Shown here in pieces: positions 10,176 to 16,733 of a stretch of DNA of 42,276 bases. Location of the stretch: assembly GCF_041432775.1 (NCBI RefSeq), contig NZ_JAPWAG010000019.1, positions 1 to 42,276 of the forward strand. Direction: 5' to 3'. Every line of letters starts with the position of its first letter. The stretch's first letter is position 1. The notes under the pieces are model-generated. The model did not search any database. It had not been told where the DNA came from and saw nothing but the letters and a program-made list of their open reading frames with translations. A program made the position numbers and the translations under genes. The stretch comes from Pauljensenia sp902373545. Its GTDB lineage: Bacteria; Actinomycetota; Actinomycetes; Actinomycetales; Actinomycetaceae.

Positions 10176-10820
10176 TCAGATGTAGAGGGCGGGCTCCTCG
10201 AAGAAGTAGGCGGGATCGACGATCAGATCGCGGTCGCGCGTGTCCTTTTCGGGCTTGGGCAGCAGGCGTGCGGGCACGCCGATCGCGACGTTACCGCAGG
10301 GCACGTCCTTGACGACGACGGCGTTTGCGCCGATCTTGACACCGGTGCCGATGTTGATGGGGCCGAGCACCTTCGCGCCCGCGCCAATCATGACGTGATC
10401 GCCGACAGTGGGGTGGCGCTTGCCCGGCGTCATGGCGACGCCGCCCAGGGTGACGCCGTGGAAGATGACGACGTCGTTGCCGACCTCGGCCGTCTGGCCG
10501 ATGACGACGCCCGTCGCGTGGTCGATGAAGACGCGGCGGCCGATCGTGGCCTCGGGGTGAATGTCCACGCCGGTGACCGCGCGGGCCGCCGAGGACAGGG
10601 CGCGTGCGGGGGTGCGTGCGCCTCGGCTCCACAGGGCGTGAGAGACGCGGTGGGCCCACAGGGCGTGCACGCCCGGGTACGTCAGTGCGATCTCCAGGGC
10701 GGAGGTGGCCGCGGGGTCGCGGCGCTGCGCCGTCACGAGGTCCTCGTGGAAGAGTCCGAGCGCCTTGGTGGGCAGGGCGCGCGACAGGGTCTTCGACAGG
10801 GCGCGTACGGTGAGCTTCAC
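10176..10820 (-). CDS. cysE: Serine O-acetyltransferase
   Basis: A 214-residue enzyme that acetylates L-serine with acetyl-CoA to give O-acetylserine, the substrate of CysK. After an N-terminal helical segment (1-75) comes a left-handed parallel beta-helix of hexapeptide repeats (about 88-190; GVDIHPEATIGRRVFIDHATGVVIG, VGDHVMIGAGAKVLGP). The catalytic His residues sit in IDHATG and IFHGVTLGG. The length matches short CysE/EpsC forms. The GTG start follows a strong AGGAGGA ribosome site. It lies 91 bases downstream of cysK in the same direction, with a hairpin in the gap, so expression may be partly uncoupled from cysK. Confidence 0.95.
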   Translation of the reverse strand: MKLTVRALSKTLSRALPTKALGLFHEDLVTAQRRDPAATSALEIALTYPGVHALWAHRVSHALWSRGARTPARALSSAARAVTGVDIHPEATIGRRVFIDHATGVVIGQTAEVGNDVVIFHGVTLGGVAMTPGKRHPTVGDHVMIGAGAKVLGPINIGTGVKIGANAVVVKDVPCGNVAIGVPARLLPKPEKDTRDRDLIVDPAYFFEEPALYI

Positions 10821-10858
10821 GAGTTCCTCCTGGATGGTCGACTCAGACGGAAACGCAC

Positions 10859-10890
10859 AGGTGGCCCCGGATATTCCGCCGGGGCCACCT
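10859..10890 (-). terminator. Hairpin between cysK and cysE
   Basis: A perfect 12-bp stem (AGGTGGCCCCGG with CCGGGGCCACCT) with an 8-base loop begins 22 bases past the cysK stop. There is no T-run, so it may be a partial terminator or an RNA-stabilising processing stem inside the operon. Confidence 0.6.
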
Positions 10891-10911
10891 TAGCGCGTTG
10901 AGCGTGAAAGA

Positions 10912-11844
10912 TCAGTCCTCGAGGCCCGCGAAAAGCGCGGTCGAGAGGTAACGCTCACCCGTGTCGGGCAGCAGCGTGACAATCTTCTTGCCGGCCAGCT
11001 CGGGACGGGCCGCGACCACGGCCGTTCCGGCCAGGGCTGCGCCCGAGGAGATGCCCACGAGCAGGCCTTCCTCGGCGGCGGCGCGGCGCGCGAACTCGAG
11101 CGCGGTCGCGGTCTCGACGGAGACAACCTCGTCGACGATGTCGGCGTCGAAGGTGTCGGGCACGAAGTTGGGCATCAGGCCCTGGATGCCGTGCGGGGCA
11201 GGGGACCCACCCGTGAGCAGCGGGGACTCGGCGGGCTGAACGGCGACGATGTGTACGTTCGGGTTCTTATCCTTCAGGACTCGCGCGACGCCCGAGATGG
11301 TGCCACCGGTGCCCACGCCGGCGACGAATACGTCGACCTGGCCCTCGGTGTCCGCCCAGATCTCCTCGCCCGTGTGGGCGATGTGGGCGGCCGGGTTGGC
11401 GGGGTTGGTGAACTGGGAGGCGATGATCGCGCCGGGACGCTCGGAGGCGATACGCTCGGCCTCTGCGACGGCGGCGGAGACACCGCCCTTCGGGTCGGTC
11501 AGGACCAGCTCGGCGCCGAAGGCGCGCACGATCGCGCGACGCTCGACAGACATCGAGGCGGGCATGACGATGACGACCTTGTAGCCGCGAGCCGCGCCCA
11601 CCATCGACAGGGCGATACCCGTGTTACCCGAGGTGGCCTCGACAATCGTGCCGCCGGGAGCGAGAGCGCCCGAGGCCTCCGCCGCGTCGATGATCGAGCG
11701 GGCGATGCGGTCCTTGACCGAGGAGGCGGGGTTGAAGGCCTCGACCTTCGCGACCACGTCGACGCCGTCGCCGGCGACGTGGTTAATACGAACGAGGGGA
11801 GTGTTGCCGATCAGATCGGCGACGGTGGAGGCGATGCGAGCCAT
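10912..11844 (-). CDS. cysK: Cysteine synthase (O-acetylserine sulfhydrylase A)
   Basis: A 310-residue PLP enzyme making L-cysteine from O-acetylserine and sulfide. Lys44 in the SSVKDR motif binds PLP; TSGNTG at 71-76 is the substrate/phosphate loop; GVGTGGTISG binds the PLP phosphate. The C-terminus is complete (LPDTGERYLSTALF). The ATG start has a GGAAGGA ribosome site. It is the first gene of the cysK-cysE pair, and CysE and CysK normally assemble into the cysteine synthase complex. It starts 37 bases after the yigZ stop. Confidence 0.97.
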   Translation of the reverse strand: MARIASTVADLIGNTPLVRINHVAGDGVDVVAKVEAFNPASSVKDRIARSIIDAAEASGALAPGGTIVEATSGNTGIALSMVGAARGYKVVIVMPASMSVERRAIVRAFGAELVLTDPKGGVSAAVAEAERIASERPGAIIASQFTNPANPAAHIAHTGEEIWADTEGQVDVFVAGVGTGGTISGVARVLKDKNPNVHIVAVQPAESPLLTGGSPAPHGIQGLMPNFVPDTFDADIVDEVVSVETATALEFARRAAAEEGLLVGISSGAALAGTAVVAARPELAGKKIVTLLPDTGERYLSTALFAGLED

Positions 11845-11881
11845 GAGTGGTCCTTCCAGGAGCAGTAGTACCCCTGAATTG

Positions 11882-12538
11882 TCAGCCCGCGTTCGGCGCC
11901 TCGTCTAGTTCAACACGACGCGTTTCCACGTAGCGAAACTTTGCAACACCCGACGAGGCCTGGGCCAGGCAGGCGTCGATCGACTCTCGGGCGGTGGGGT
12001 CGATTGCGACGCGCACGGTCACATCCGTGCCCCAGATCGTGTCCAGGATCGTCGCGCCGCGCCCACGTAGCTCAGCCTCGATACGCCCCGCGTCGCCAGG
12101 AGATAGGCTCGTCTCCAAAACGTCGCGCCCCACGAGGTAGGCGATGGGCGCGCGGGCGACGGCCTCGGACACGGAAGTGGAGTAGGCCCGCACGAGGCCG
12201 CCCCCACCCAGGAGGATTCCACCGAAGTAGCGGGTGACGACCGCCGTCGCGTTCCACGTGTCAGAAGCGCGCAGCGCCTCCAGCATTGGGGTGCCCGCCG
12301 TCCCCGAGGGCTCCCCGTCGTCCGACGAATGCTGCAGGGGCGCTGCATCCGGCGGATCAATCAGATACGCCGAGCAATTGTGGCGCGCCTGCGGATGCTC
12401 CGACTTCACCGCGTCGATGAGCTCGCGGGCCTCCTCAGGGCTATCCGTCCTGGCCAGCGTCGTAATAAAGCGCGAACGCTTAATCTCGATCTCGTGGGTC
12501 AGGAGCGTACCTGCGGCGAGCGTGCGAAGAACGGACAT
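11882..12538 (-). CDS. yigZ: YigZ/IMPACT-family protein
   Basis: A 218-residue member of the YigZ/IMPACT (UPF0029) family, whose biochemical role is poorly defined; eukaryotic IMPACT acts in translational control. The N-terminal domain shows RHNCSAYLI, SDDGEPSGTAGTPML and the VVTRYFGGILLGGGGLVRAYS signature. A ferredoxin-like C-terminal domain follows. The length is normal. No ribosome site precedes the ATG; the minus strand instead reads TAAACT, six bases, then ATG, suggesting a leaderless mRNA. It lies upstream of cysK on the same strand but is functionally unrelated. Confidence 0.92.
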   Translation of the reverse strand: MSVLRTLAAGTLLTHEIEIKRSRFITTLARTDSPEEARELIDAVKSEHPQARHNCSAYLIDPPDAAPLQHSSDDGEPSGTAGTPMLEALRASDTWNATAVVTRYFGGILLGGGGLVRAYSTSVSEAVARAPIAYLVGRDVLETSLSPGDAGRIEAELRGRGATILDTIWGTDVTVRVAIDPTARESIDACLAQASSGVAKFRYVETRRVELDEAPNAG

Positions 12539-12544
12539 GAGCCC

Positions 12545-12550
12545 AGTTTA
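12545..12550 (-). promoter_or_regulatory. -10 box of yigZ, leaderless type
   Basis: TAAACT on the minus strand is followed by exactly six bases and the ATG. The -35 region is poor. Confidence 0.4.
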
Positions 12551-12713
12551 GGCGAGCTGGCGCCCCTCGGTCTGTAACCAGAATCGCAGGCACGCATGCT
12601 CACGCGATAAGCCACATGCGCAAGGTCCGTGGTAGTCTAGTCGGGTTGTCGCCGTGCGCCCGCGTGGCGCACCGATCAGAATAGTCGTCGAGAAAGAAGA
12701 GGAGCGGTAAGAC

Positions 12714-12884
12714 ATGGCAGTTCCCAAGCGCAAGATGTCCCGTGCGAACACCCGCACCCGCCGGTCTACCTGGAAGGCTGATCTTACCGAGCTGAACACC
12801 GTCAAGGTCGCCGGCCGTGAGATCCGCGTGCCCCGCCGCCTGGCCAAGGCATACAAGAACGGCCTCCTGGACGTCGAGGGCTGA
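12714..12884 (+). CDS. rpmF: 50S ribosomal protein L32
   Basis: A 56-residue basic protein starting MAVPKRKMSRANTRTRR, the bL32 N-terminal signature. It has no cysteines, so it is the zinc-independent form usual in several actinobacteria rather than the CxxC zinc-ribbon form. The ribosome site AAGAGGAG is a little upstream of the ATG. It is followed directly by a strong terminator, so it is probably transcribed alone. The usual partner yceD is not next to it. Confidence 0.95.
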   Translation: MAVPKRKMSRANTRTRRSTWKADLTELNTVKVAGREIRVPRRLAKAYKNGLLDVEG

Positions 12885-12902
12885 CCTCGCATCCGCGCAC
12901 GG

Positions 12903-12930
12903 GCCCGGGACTTGTCGTCCCGGGCCTTTG
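12903..12930 (+). terminator. Terminator of rpmF
   Basis: A 9-bp stem GCCCGGGAC/GTCCCGGGC with a TTGTC loop is followed by CTTTGT. Confidence 0.8.
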
Positions 12931-13015
12931 TCATGCCCGCACTTCCTGAATCCGCGCCCTCGGCCCCATCGGTCGTTCGCGCGCGCCTGATTCCAGTACC
13001 CGAAAAGGAACGCAC

Positions 13016-14287
13016 ATGAGCTTGCCACTGTCCCTGCCCGCCGCGAGCGGGGGAGTAGGCCACGGCCTCGTCGCCGCGTCGAGCACGAGCGACACCGAGG
13101 GAGCCATCGTCTCCCTCTTCCTGATCGCCGCCGCTGCGGCCGTCGCACCCCTGCTGTCCTCGCTCACGCGCAAGCGCGTGCCCGACGTCGTCTGGCTGCT
13201 GATCCTTGGCGTCATCATCGGGCCGAATGGTGCGGGCCTCGCATCCCTCACTGAGCCGATCTCCTTGTTCCGCGAGGTCGGCATGGGCATGCTCTTCCTC
13301 ATCGCGGGCACCGAGATCAATGTCGAAGAGGTGCATGGGCGGGCGGGCAGGCTCTCGCTGCTGACGTGGCTGGCGTGCTTCGGCATCGGCCTGGCCGTCT
13401 CCTGGGCGGCGGTCGCCGCATCTGGAACGACCGGGGTTGCCGCCGCGACGTACATTGCGCTGGCCATCGCGTTGACGTCGACGGCGATGGGTACCCTGCT
13501 GCCCATCCTCATGGAGGCCGGCGTCATGGGCACCACGATCGGCAAGGCCGTCCTCGTCCACGGAGCCGTCGGCGAGCTCGCGCCCATCATCGCCATGTCG
13601 CTGCTGCTGTCCGCCCGCAGCCCGTGGGCCTCCGCGATTATTCTGCTCGTTTTCGCAGTAGCGTCGGTCGTCGCCGTCGCCATCCCGACGCGATTCATCC
13701 TCAAGCATCCGGCGATCGGCCGAACGATCCTGCACGGGGCGCAGACCTCGCAAAAGACGCTCATGCGCGTCGTCATGCTGGTCCTCACCGGCCTCATGGC
13801 GCTGTCCGCGGTCATGGAACTGGACATGGTGCTCGGTGCGTTCGCGGCCGGCATCATCGTGCGCGCGCTGGCACCCGGCAACTTCACGATGGTCGAAGGC
13901 GAGCTGCGAACCCTCGGATTCTCCTTCCTCATCCCGCTGTTCTTCGTCACCTCGGGCATGAACATCTCGCTCAGCGCCGTCGCGGGCTACCCCTTCCTGC
14001 TCGTCGCCTTCGTCGGCGCGATCCTCGTGGTGCGCGGCGTGCCCATCGTCCTCATGGAACGCTTCCACGGATCGATCGAGCGCGTCGGCTGGATGGACGC
14101 GACGCGCATCGGCCTGTACGGCGCGACCGGCCTGCCCATCATCGTCGCCGTCACTGAGCTCGGCGTCACGACGGGTGTCTTGCCCTCGTGGCTCGCCTCC
14201 CTGCTTGTCGTCGCCGGCGCGATGTCCGTGCTGCTCTTCCCACTGCTGGCCTTACTGATGGGCCGCGCCGTTGGAAAGCACGCCTAA
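13016..14287 (+). CDS. Kef/CPA2-type cation:proton antiporter
   Basis: A 423-residue integral membrane protein of the monovalent cation:proton antiporter-2 family (Na+/H+ exchanger domain). About 11-13 hydrophobic segments run from residue 30 to the end, starting with IVSLFLIAAAAAVAPLL and VVWLLILGVIIGPNG. The LFREVGMGMLFLIAGTEIN segment and the GAFAAGIIVRAL helix are typical of KefB-like proteins. There is no C-terminal RCK/TrkA-N regulatory domain, unlike KefB/KefC. The ATG start is preceded by AAAAGGAA. The ion is not predictable; Na+ or K+ are the usual choices. It is bounded by the rpmF terminator and tRNA-Arg. Confidence 0.9.
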   Translation: MSLPLSLPAASGGVGHGLVAASSTSDTEGAIVSLFLIAAAAAVAPLLSSLTRKRVPDVVWLLILGVIIGPNGAGLASLTEPISLFREVGMGMLFLIAGTEINVEEVHGRAGRLSLLTWLACFGIGLAVSWAAVAASGTTGVAAATYIALAIALTSTAMGTLLPILMEAGVMGTTIGKAVLVHGAVGELAPIIAMSLLLSARSPWASAIILLVFAVASVVAVAIPTRFILKHPAIGRTILHGAQTSQKTLMRVVMLVLTGLMALSAVMELDMVLGAFAAGIIVRALAPGNFTMVEGELRTLGFSFLIPLFFVTSGMNISLSAVAGYPFLLVAFVGAILVVRGVPIVLMERFHGSIERVGWMDATRIGLYGATGLPIIVAVTELGVTTGVLPSWLASLLVVAGAMSVLLFPLLALLMGRAVGKHA

Positions 14288-14323
14288 GGTCCGCTAGTCT
14301 TACAGGCGGCGCACCCGCGCCAC

Positions 14324-14399
14324 GCCTCCGTAGCTCAATGGATAGAGCAAGGGCCTTCTAATCCCGAGGTTGCAGGTTCGAGTCCTGTCGGAGGCGCCA
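14324..14399 (+). tRNA. tRNA-Arg (anticodon TCT)
   Basis: A cloverleaf with acceptor GCCTCCG/CGGAGGC, anticodon loop CTTCTAA (anticodon TCT) and T-arm GGTTCGAGTCC. The discriminator is G and CCA is encoded at 14397-14399, unlike the tRNA-Lys genes. The anticodon stem AGGGC/TCCCG has only three clean pairs, with C:T next to the loop and A:G at its base. It decodes AGA. Confidence 0.92.
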
Positions 14400-14481
14400 G
14401 CTTGTGATGCGGGTGCTCGCCACGAATCGTTGTTGTTGGTCGTTATGTGGCCGCCCGAACCGGGGAAGCGTGGCATAATGG

Positions 14482-14515
14482 GGGGAGCCGAACAGTTGCA
14501 GCTGTTCGACTCCCC
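14482..14515 (-). terminator. Hairpin terminator between tRNA-Arg and the small membrane peptide gene
   Basis: A 14-bp stem (GGGGAGCCGAACAG with CTGTTCGACTCCCC, one wobble) with a 6-base loop lies 16 bases past the stop of the minus-strand small ORF. It may also act on plus-strand read-through from tRNA-Arg. Confidence 0.65.
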
Positions 14516-14531
14516 GGTTTCCGGGATGGTC

Positions 14532-14675
14532 TTAGCTACCCATCAGGGTGCTCAGCAGGAATGCAATCGCCCAGATCAGCTGCGGCAGTGTCGTGATCAC
14601 TGCTACAGCGATCTGGGCTTTCTGCTTCCTGTCAAGGCCTCGCCGCCGTCGAGGCTGACGATGGTCTTTAGCCAT
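14532..14675 (-). CDS. Small predicted membrane protein (47 aa), unknown function
   Basis: This short frame begins with ATG at 14675 and ends with TAA. Residues 1-23 are strongly basic (MAKDHRQPRRRRGLDRKQKAQ) and 24-45 form one hydrophobic helix (IAVAVITTLPQLIWAIAFLL), giving a cytosolic basic head and a single membrane span. A near-perfect Shine-Dalgarno sequence (AGGAGGTGA) lies upstream of the ATG, and a strong hairpin follows the stop, so it has the signals of a real gene. I do not recognise the family. Possible roles include a small membrane regulator, a type I toxin-like peptide or a component of a transporter; nothing nearby decides. Confidence 0.6.
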   Translation of the reverse strand: MAKDHRQPRRRRGLDRKQKAQIAVAVITTLPQLIWAIAFLLSTLMGS

Positions 14676-15056
14676 TGCCCAGTCACCTCCTCTCAACGGA
14701 ACCGCTCCCCGGCAGGAATACAGGTGTCCCGGGGTGGCGCCGTGGAGGCAGCCCTATCGTCCCACTGGGCACAGTCATTTCCAGTAGAGGCGTGAGGTCG
14801 CGCGATAGAGACATATGCGTGCAAAGGGCATAGTGCAAACAACGACGGTGACTGCTACTGGACTACGCCAATCGACGCTGTCCGAGAGCGTGGGGCGGGG
14901 GATCGTATCGGGTGTGGAGACGTCGTTGTTGCTCATGACGGGAGTATCGATGCGGGCATACTCATCTGAGTGCCGCGCGGCGCGGTGTTGAACATGTCCT
15001 GGACGTGTCCCGGTTCATGGTTTGACCGTACTCCTACATAAAGGAAACGCTAACAG

Positions 15057-15235
15057 TTGGTTCCCCGCGTTTGGAACCTGTACAATTCGTTTGGCAGACA
15101 GGGTTGGACCGCATCGCATCTCCTTGAGGACGCGACGAGCGCCTCCTGATCGGCGGGAGCCCAAGAATGAATAGCCTTCGTGGCGGCTCACCAATGATCG
15201 GTCTACAGCACGCACCCCGCTTCGGCGGGGTTTCG
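15057..15235 (+). ncRNA. Candidate small RNA transcription unit (promoter to terminator)
   Basis: TTGGTT (15057-15062) and TACAAT (15081-15086) are spaced by 18 bases, so transcription would start near 15093. A compact terminator follows at 15215-15233 (CCCCGC, TTCG loop, GCGGGG, then TTTCG). The roughly 140-base product holds no convincing ORF and does not look like SRP RNA, 6S RNA, RNase P RNA, tmRNA or a tRNA. This is a prediction only. Confidence 0.3.
15214..15235 (+). terminator. TTCG-loop terminator hairpin
   Basis: A 7-bp stem ACCCCGC/GCGGGGT around TTCG, running into TTTCGT on the plus strand. Confidence 0.6.
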
Positions 15236-15468
15236 TGTATCGCCGTGCCTTCGTTGACATCCCTCGCGACATGTGGGGTGGAGAGGTCTGGGTTTTTGAT
15301 TGCTTGTCGTGAGAGGGTTCTGAGTAGTCCTGGCCGTGGCCGGGGCTGGACTTGCCGCTTGGGAGAACCCGTCGCCGGGGGAGCGTGAGCGAACCAACTA
15401 GTGGCAGGAGTCCATCTCGGGTCACGTGAGATCGCGCTGTCACAAACTCCCGTTACGTGGACCGCCCC

Positions 15469-15497
15469 TGCGTGACCTGCGCGAAGGTGGAGATACT
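15469..15497 (+). promoter_or_regulatory. Candidate promoter of the metF leader ORF, leaderless type
   Basis: GATACT (15492-15497) ends exactly six bases before the ATG of the 21-codon leader, the same arrangement as the GNAT and yigZ genes. The -35 at 17-base spacing is TGCGTG, a weak match. Confidence 0.45.
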
Positions 15498-15503
15498 GGG
15501 GTC

Positions 15504-15569
15504 ATGAACGCACGAACGAACATCACCCGTCGCATGTGCGGGTCTATTCGTGCCCGAATGTGCAGCTGA
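15504..15569 (+). CDS. 21-aa leader peptide with Met-Cys doublets upstream of metF
   Basis: A short ORF from ATG to TGA, beginning MNARTNITRR and ending RARMCS. Met-Cys pairs are at residues 11-12 and 19-20. The stop lies 102 bases before the GTG of metF on the same strand, and a -10-like box six bases before the ATG suggests a leaderless ORF. Position, size and Met/Cys content fit a regulatory leader whose translation senses sulfur amino acids; Cys-containing leader peptides before sulfur genes are known in mycobacteria. It shares length and residues N6, G13, R18, M19 and C20 with the leader at 19,678. No clear terminator/antiterminator pair was found between it and metF, so control might be of translation or by Rho. 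Confidence 0.5.
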   Translation: MNARTNITRRMCGSIRARMCS

Positions 15570-15671
15570 CGCAGACGACCGCCACTCACTAGGCCAGGAT
15601 CCGCCGCCAGCATCAGACACCGCGCATGAGCGCCCAGGCGGGGAGAAAGCCGCAACACCGAGAGTCCCACT

Positions 15672-16655
15672 GTGCCATTCTCTGACGCCGACTACGCCCA
15701 TCCTTGTACCCACGACCACGAGCCCACGCTCCTATCCTTCGAGGTCATGCCCCCGCGCAAGCCCTCCCTGGAAGCCCCCTTCTGGGATACGGTCGATCGC
15801 CTCCTCCAGGTTCGCCCGGACTTCATGTCCGTGACCTATGGGGCGGGCGGCAAGGACCGTCACAATGCCCGCTCAACGGTCCAGCGCCTCGTGCGTGACA
15901 CCCCGATTCAGCCGATCGCCCACCTGACCTGCGTGGGCAACTCGACGGCCGAGGTCGTCTCGACCGTGCACGACTACCTGGAGTCGGGCGTGCGCACCTT
16001 CCTGGCACTGCGCGGAGACCCGCCGGTGGGACAGGAGGACTGGGAGCCCGGACCCGGCGGCGTCGGAAGCGCCACCGAACTGATCCACCTGATCCGCACC
16101 GTCGAAAAGCGCCGCTGCGATGCTCACCCGGGCGAGGCCCTGCGCTCGGCCTTCAAACCCCTGACGATTGCGGTCGCCGCGTTCCCCGCCGGCAACCCTG
16201 CCGCGGGCACGACGCCTCAGCAGGAAGTCGAACGCCTCCTCGTCAAGCAGGCCGCTGGCGCGTCCTTCGCGATCACGCAGCTCTTCTGGGACGCCGAAGT
16301 CTACGCCTCCTTTGTCGAGCGTGCCCGCCGCGTCGGCGTCACCATCCCGATCGTGCCCGGCCTGCTGCCGGCCACCGACCCGGCGCGCCTGCGCCGCGTC
16401 CAGGACCTCACCGGCATCGAGGTCCCCGAATACCTGCTGACCACGCTGGCCGACTACCCTCACCAGGACGCGCGCGACGAATTCGGCGCTGTGTTCGGCT
16501 CGCGCCTCATCCACTCCGTATTGGATGCGGGTGCCCCCGGCGTCCACCTCTACACCTTCAACAGGGCCAAGCCCGTCTTGGACATCCTGGCCCTCATGGG
16601 AGTGACGCCCGACCCCCAGTGGTCCCCGGCCTCGCACCCCTTCACGCAACACTGA
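15672..16655 (+). CDS. metF: Methylenetetrahydrofolate reductase
   Basis: A 327-residue FAD-dependent TIM-barrel enzyme reducing 5,10-methylene-THF to 5-methyl-THF, the methyl donor for methionine synthesis. SFEVMPPRKP near residue 22 matches the family SFEFFPPK motif; VTYGAGG, the HLTC segment, ALRGDPP and IPIVPGLLP are conserved flavin/folate-site motifs. The length is slightly above the E. coli 296 residues. The GTG start at 15672 is the only one that gives a full N-terminal strand, but its ribosome site (GAGAG) is weak, which fits regulated initiation. It is followed by metE 78 bases downstream; with MetE it forms the last two steps of methionine synthesis. Confidence 0.96.
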   Translation: MPFSDADYAHPCTHDHEPTLLSFEVMPPRKPSLEAPFWDTVDRLLQVRPDFMSVTYGAGGKDRHNARSTVQRLVRDTPIQPIAHLTCVGNSTAEVVSTVHDYLESGVRTFLALRGDPPVGQEDWEPGPGGVGSATELIHLIRTVEKRRCDAHPGEALRSAFKPLTIAVAAFPAGNPAAGTTPQQEVERLLVKQAAGASFAITQLFWDAEVYASFVERARRVGVTIPIVPGLLPATDPARLRRVQDLTGIEVPEYLLTTLADYPHQDARDEFGAVFGSRLIHSVLDAGAPGVHLYTFNRAKPVLDILALMGVTPDPQWSPASHPFTQH

Positions 16656-16733
16656 ATCCCCACGAACCACCCCGCGGCCGGGTGCGGGCAACGCCCGCGT
16701 ACGCCGCACGAGTAGCACACCAAGGAGAACACC

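Larger units (their letters stand above)
14676..15503. other. Long intergenic stretch with a possible small RNA
   Basis: No protein gene can be supported in this 830-base region; the longest frames have no start signals or recognisable motifs. It holds a plus-strand promoter-like pair with a terminator-like hairpin (see 15057-15235), an 8-bp palindrome TCACGTGA at 15422-15429, and the promoter of the metF leader at its right end. Confidence 0.5.

Noticed and set aside
15015..15443. 142-codon minus-strand frame upstream of the methionine locus
   Set aside because: No ribosome site, no recognisable domain, and it runs through a plus-strand terminator-like hairpin.
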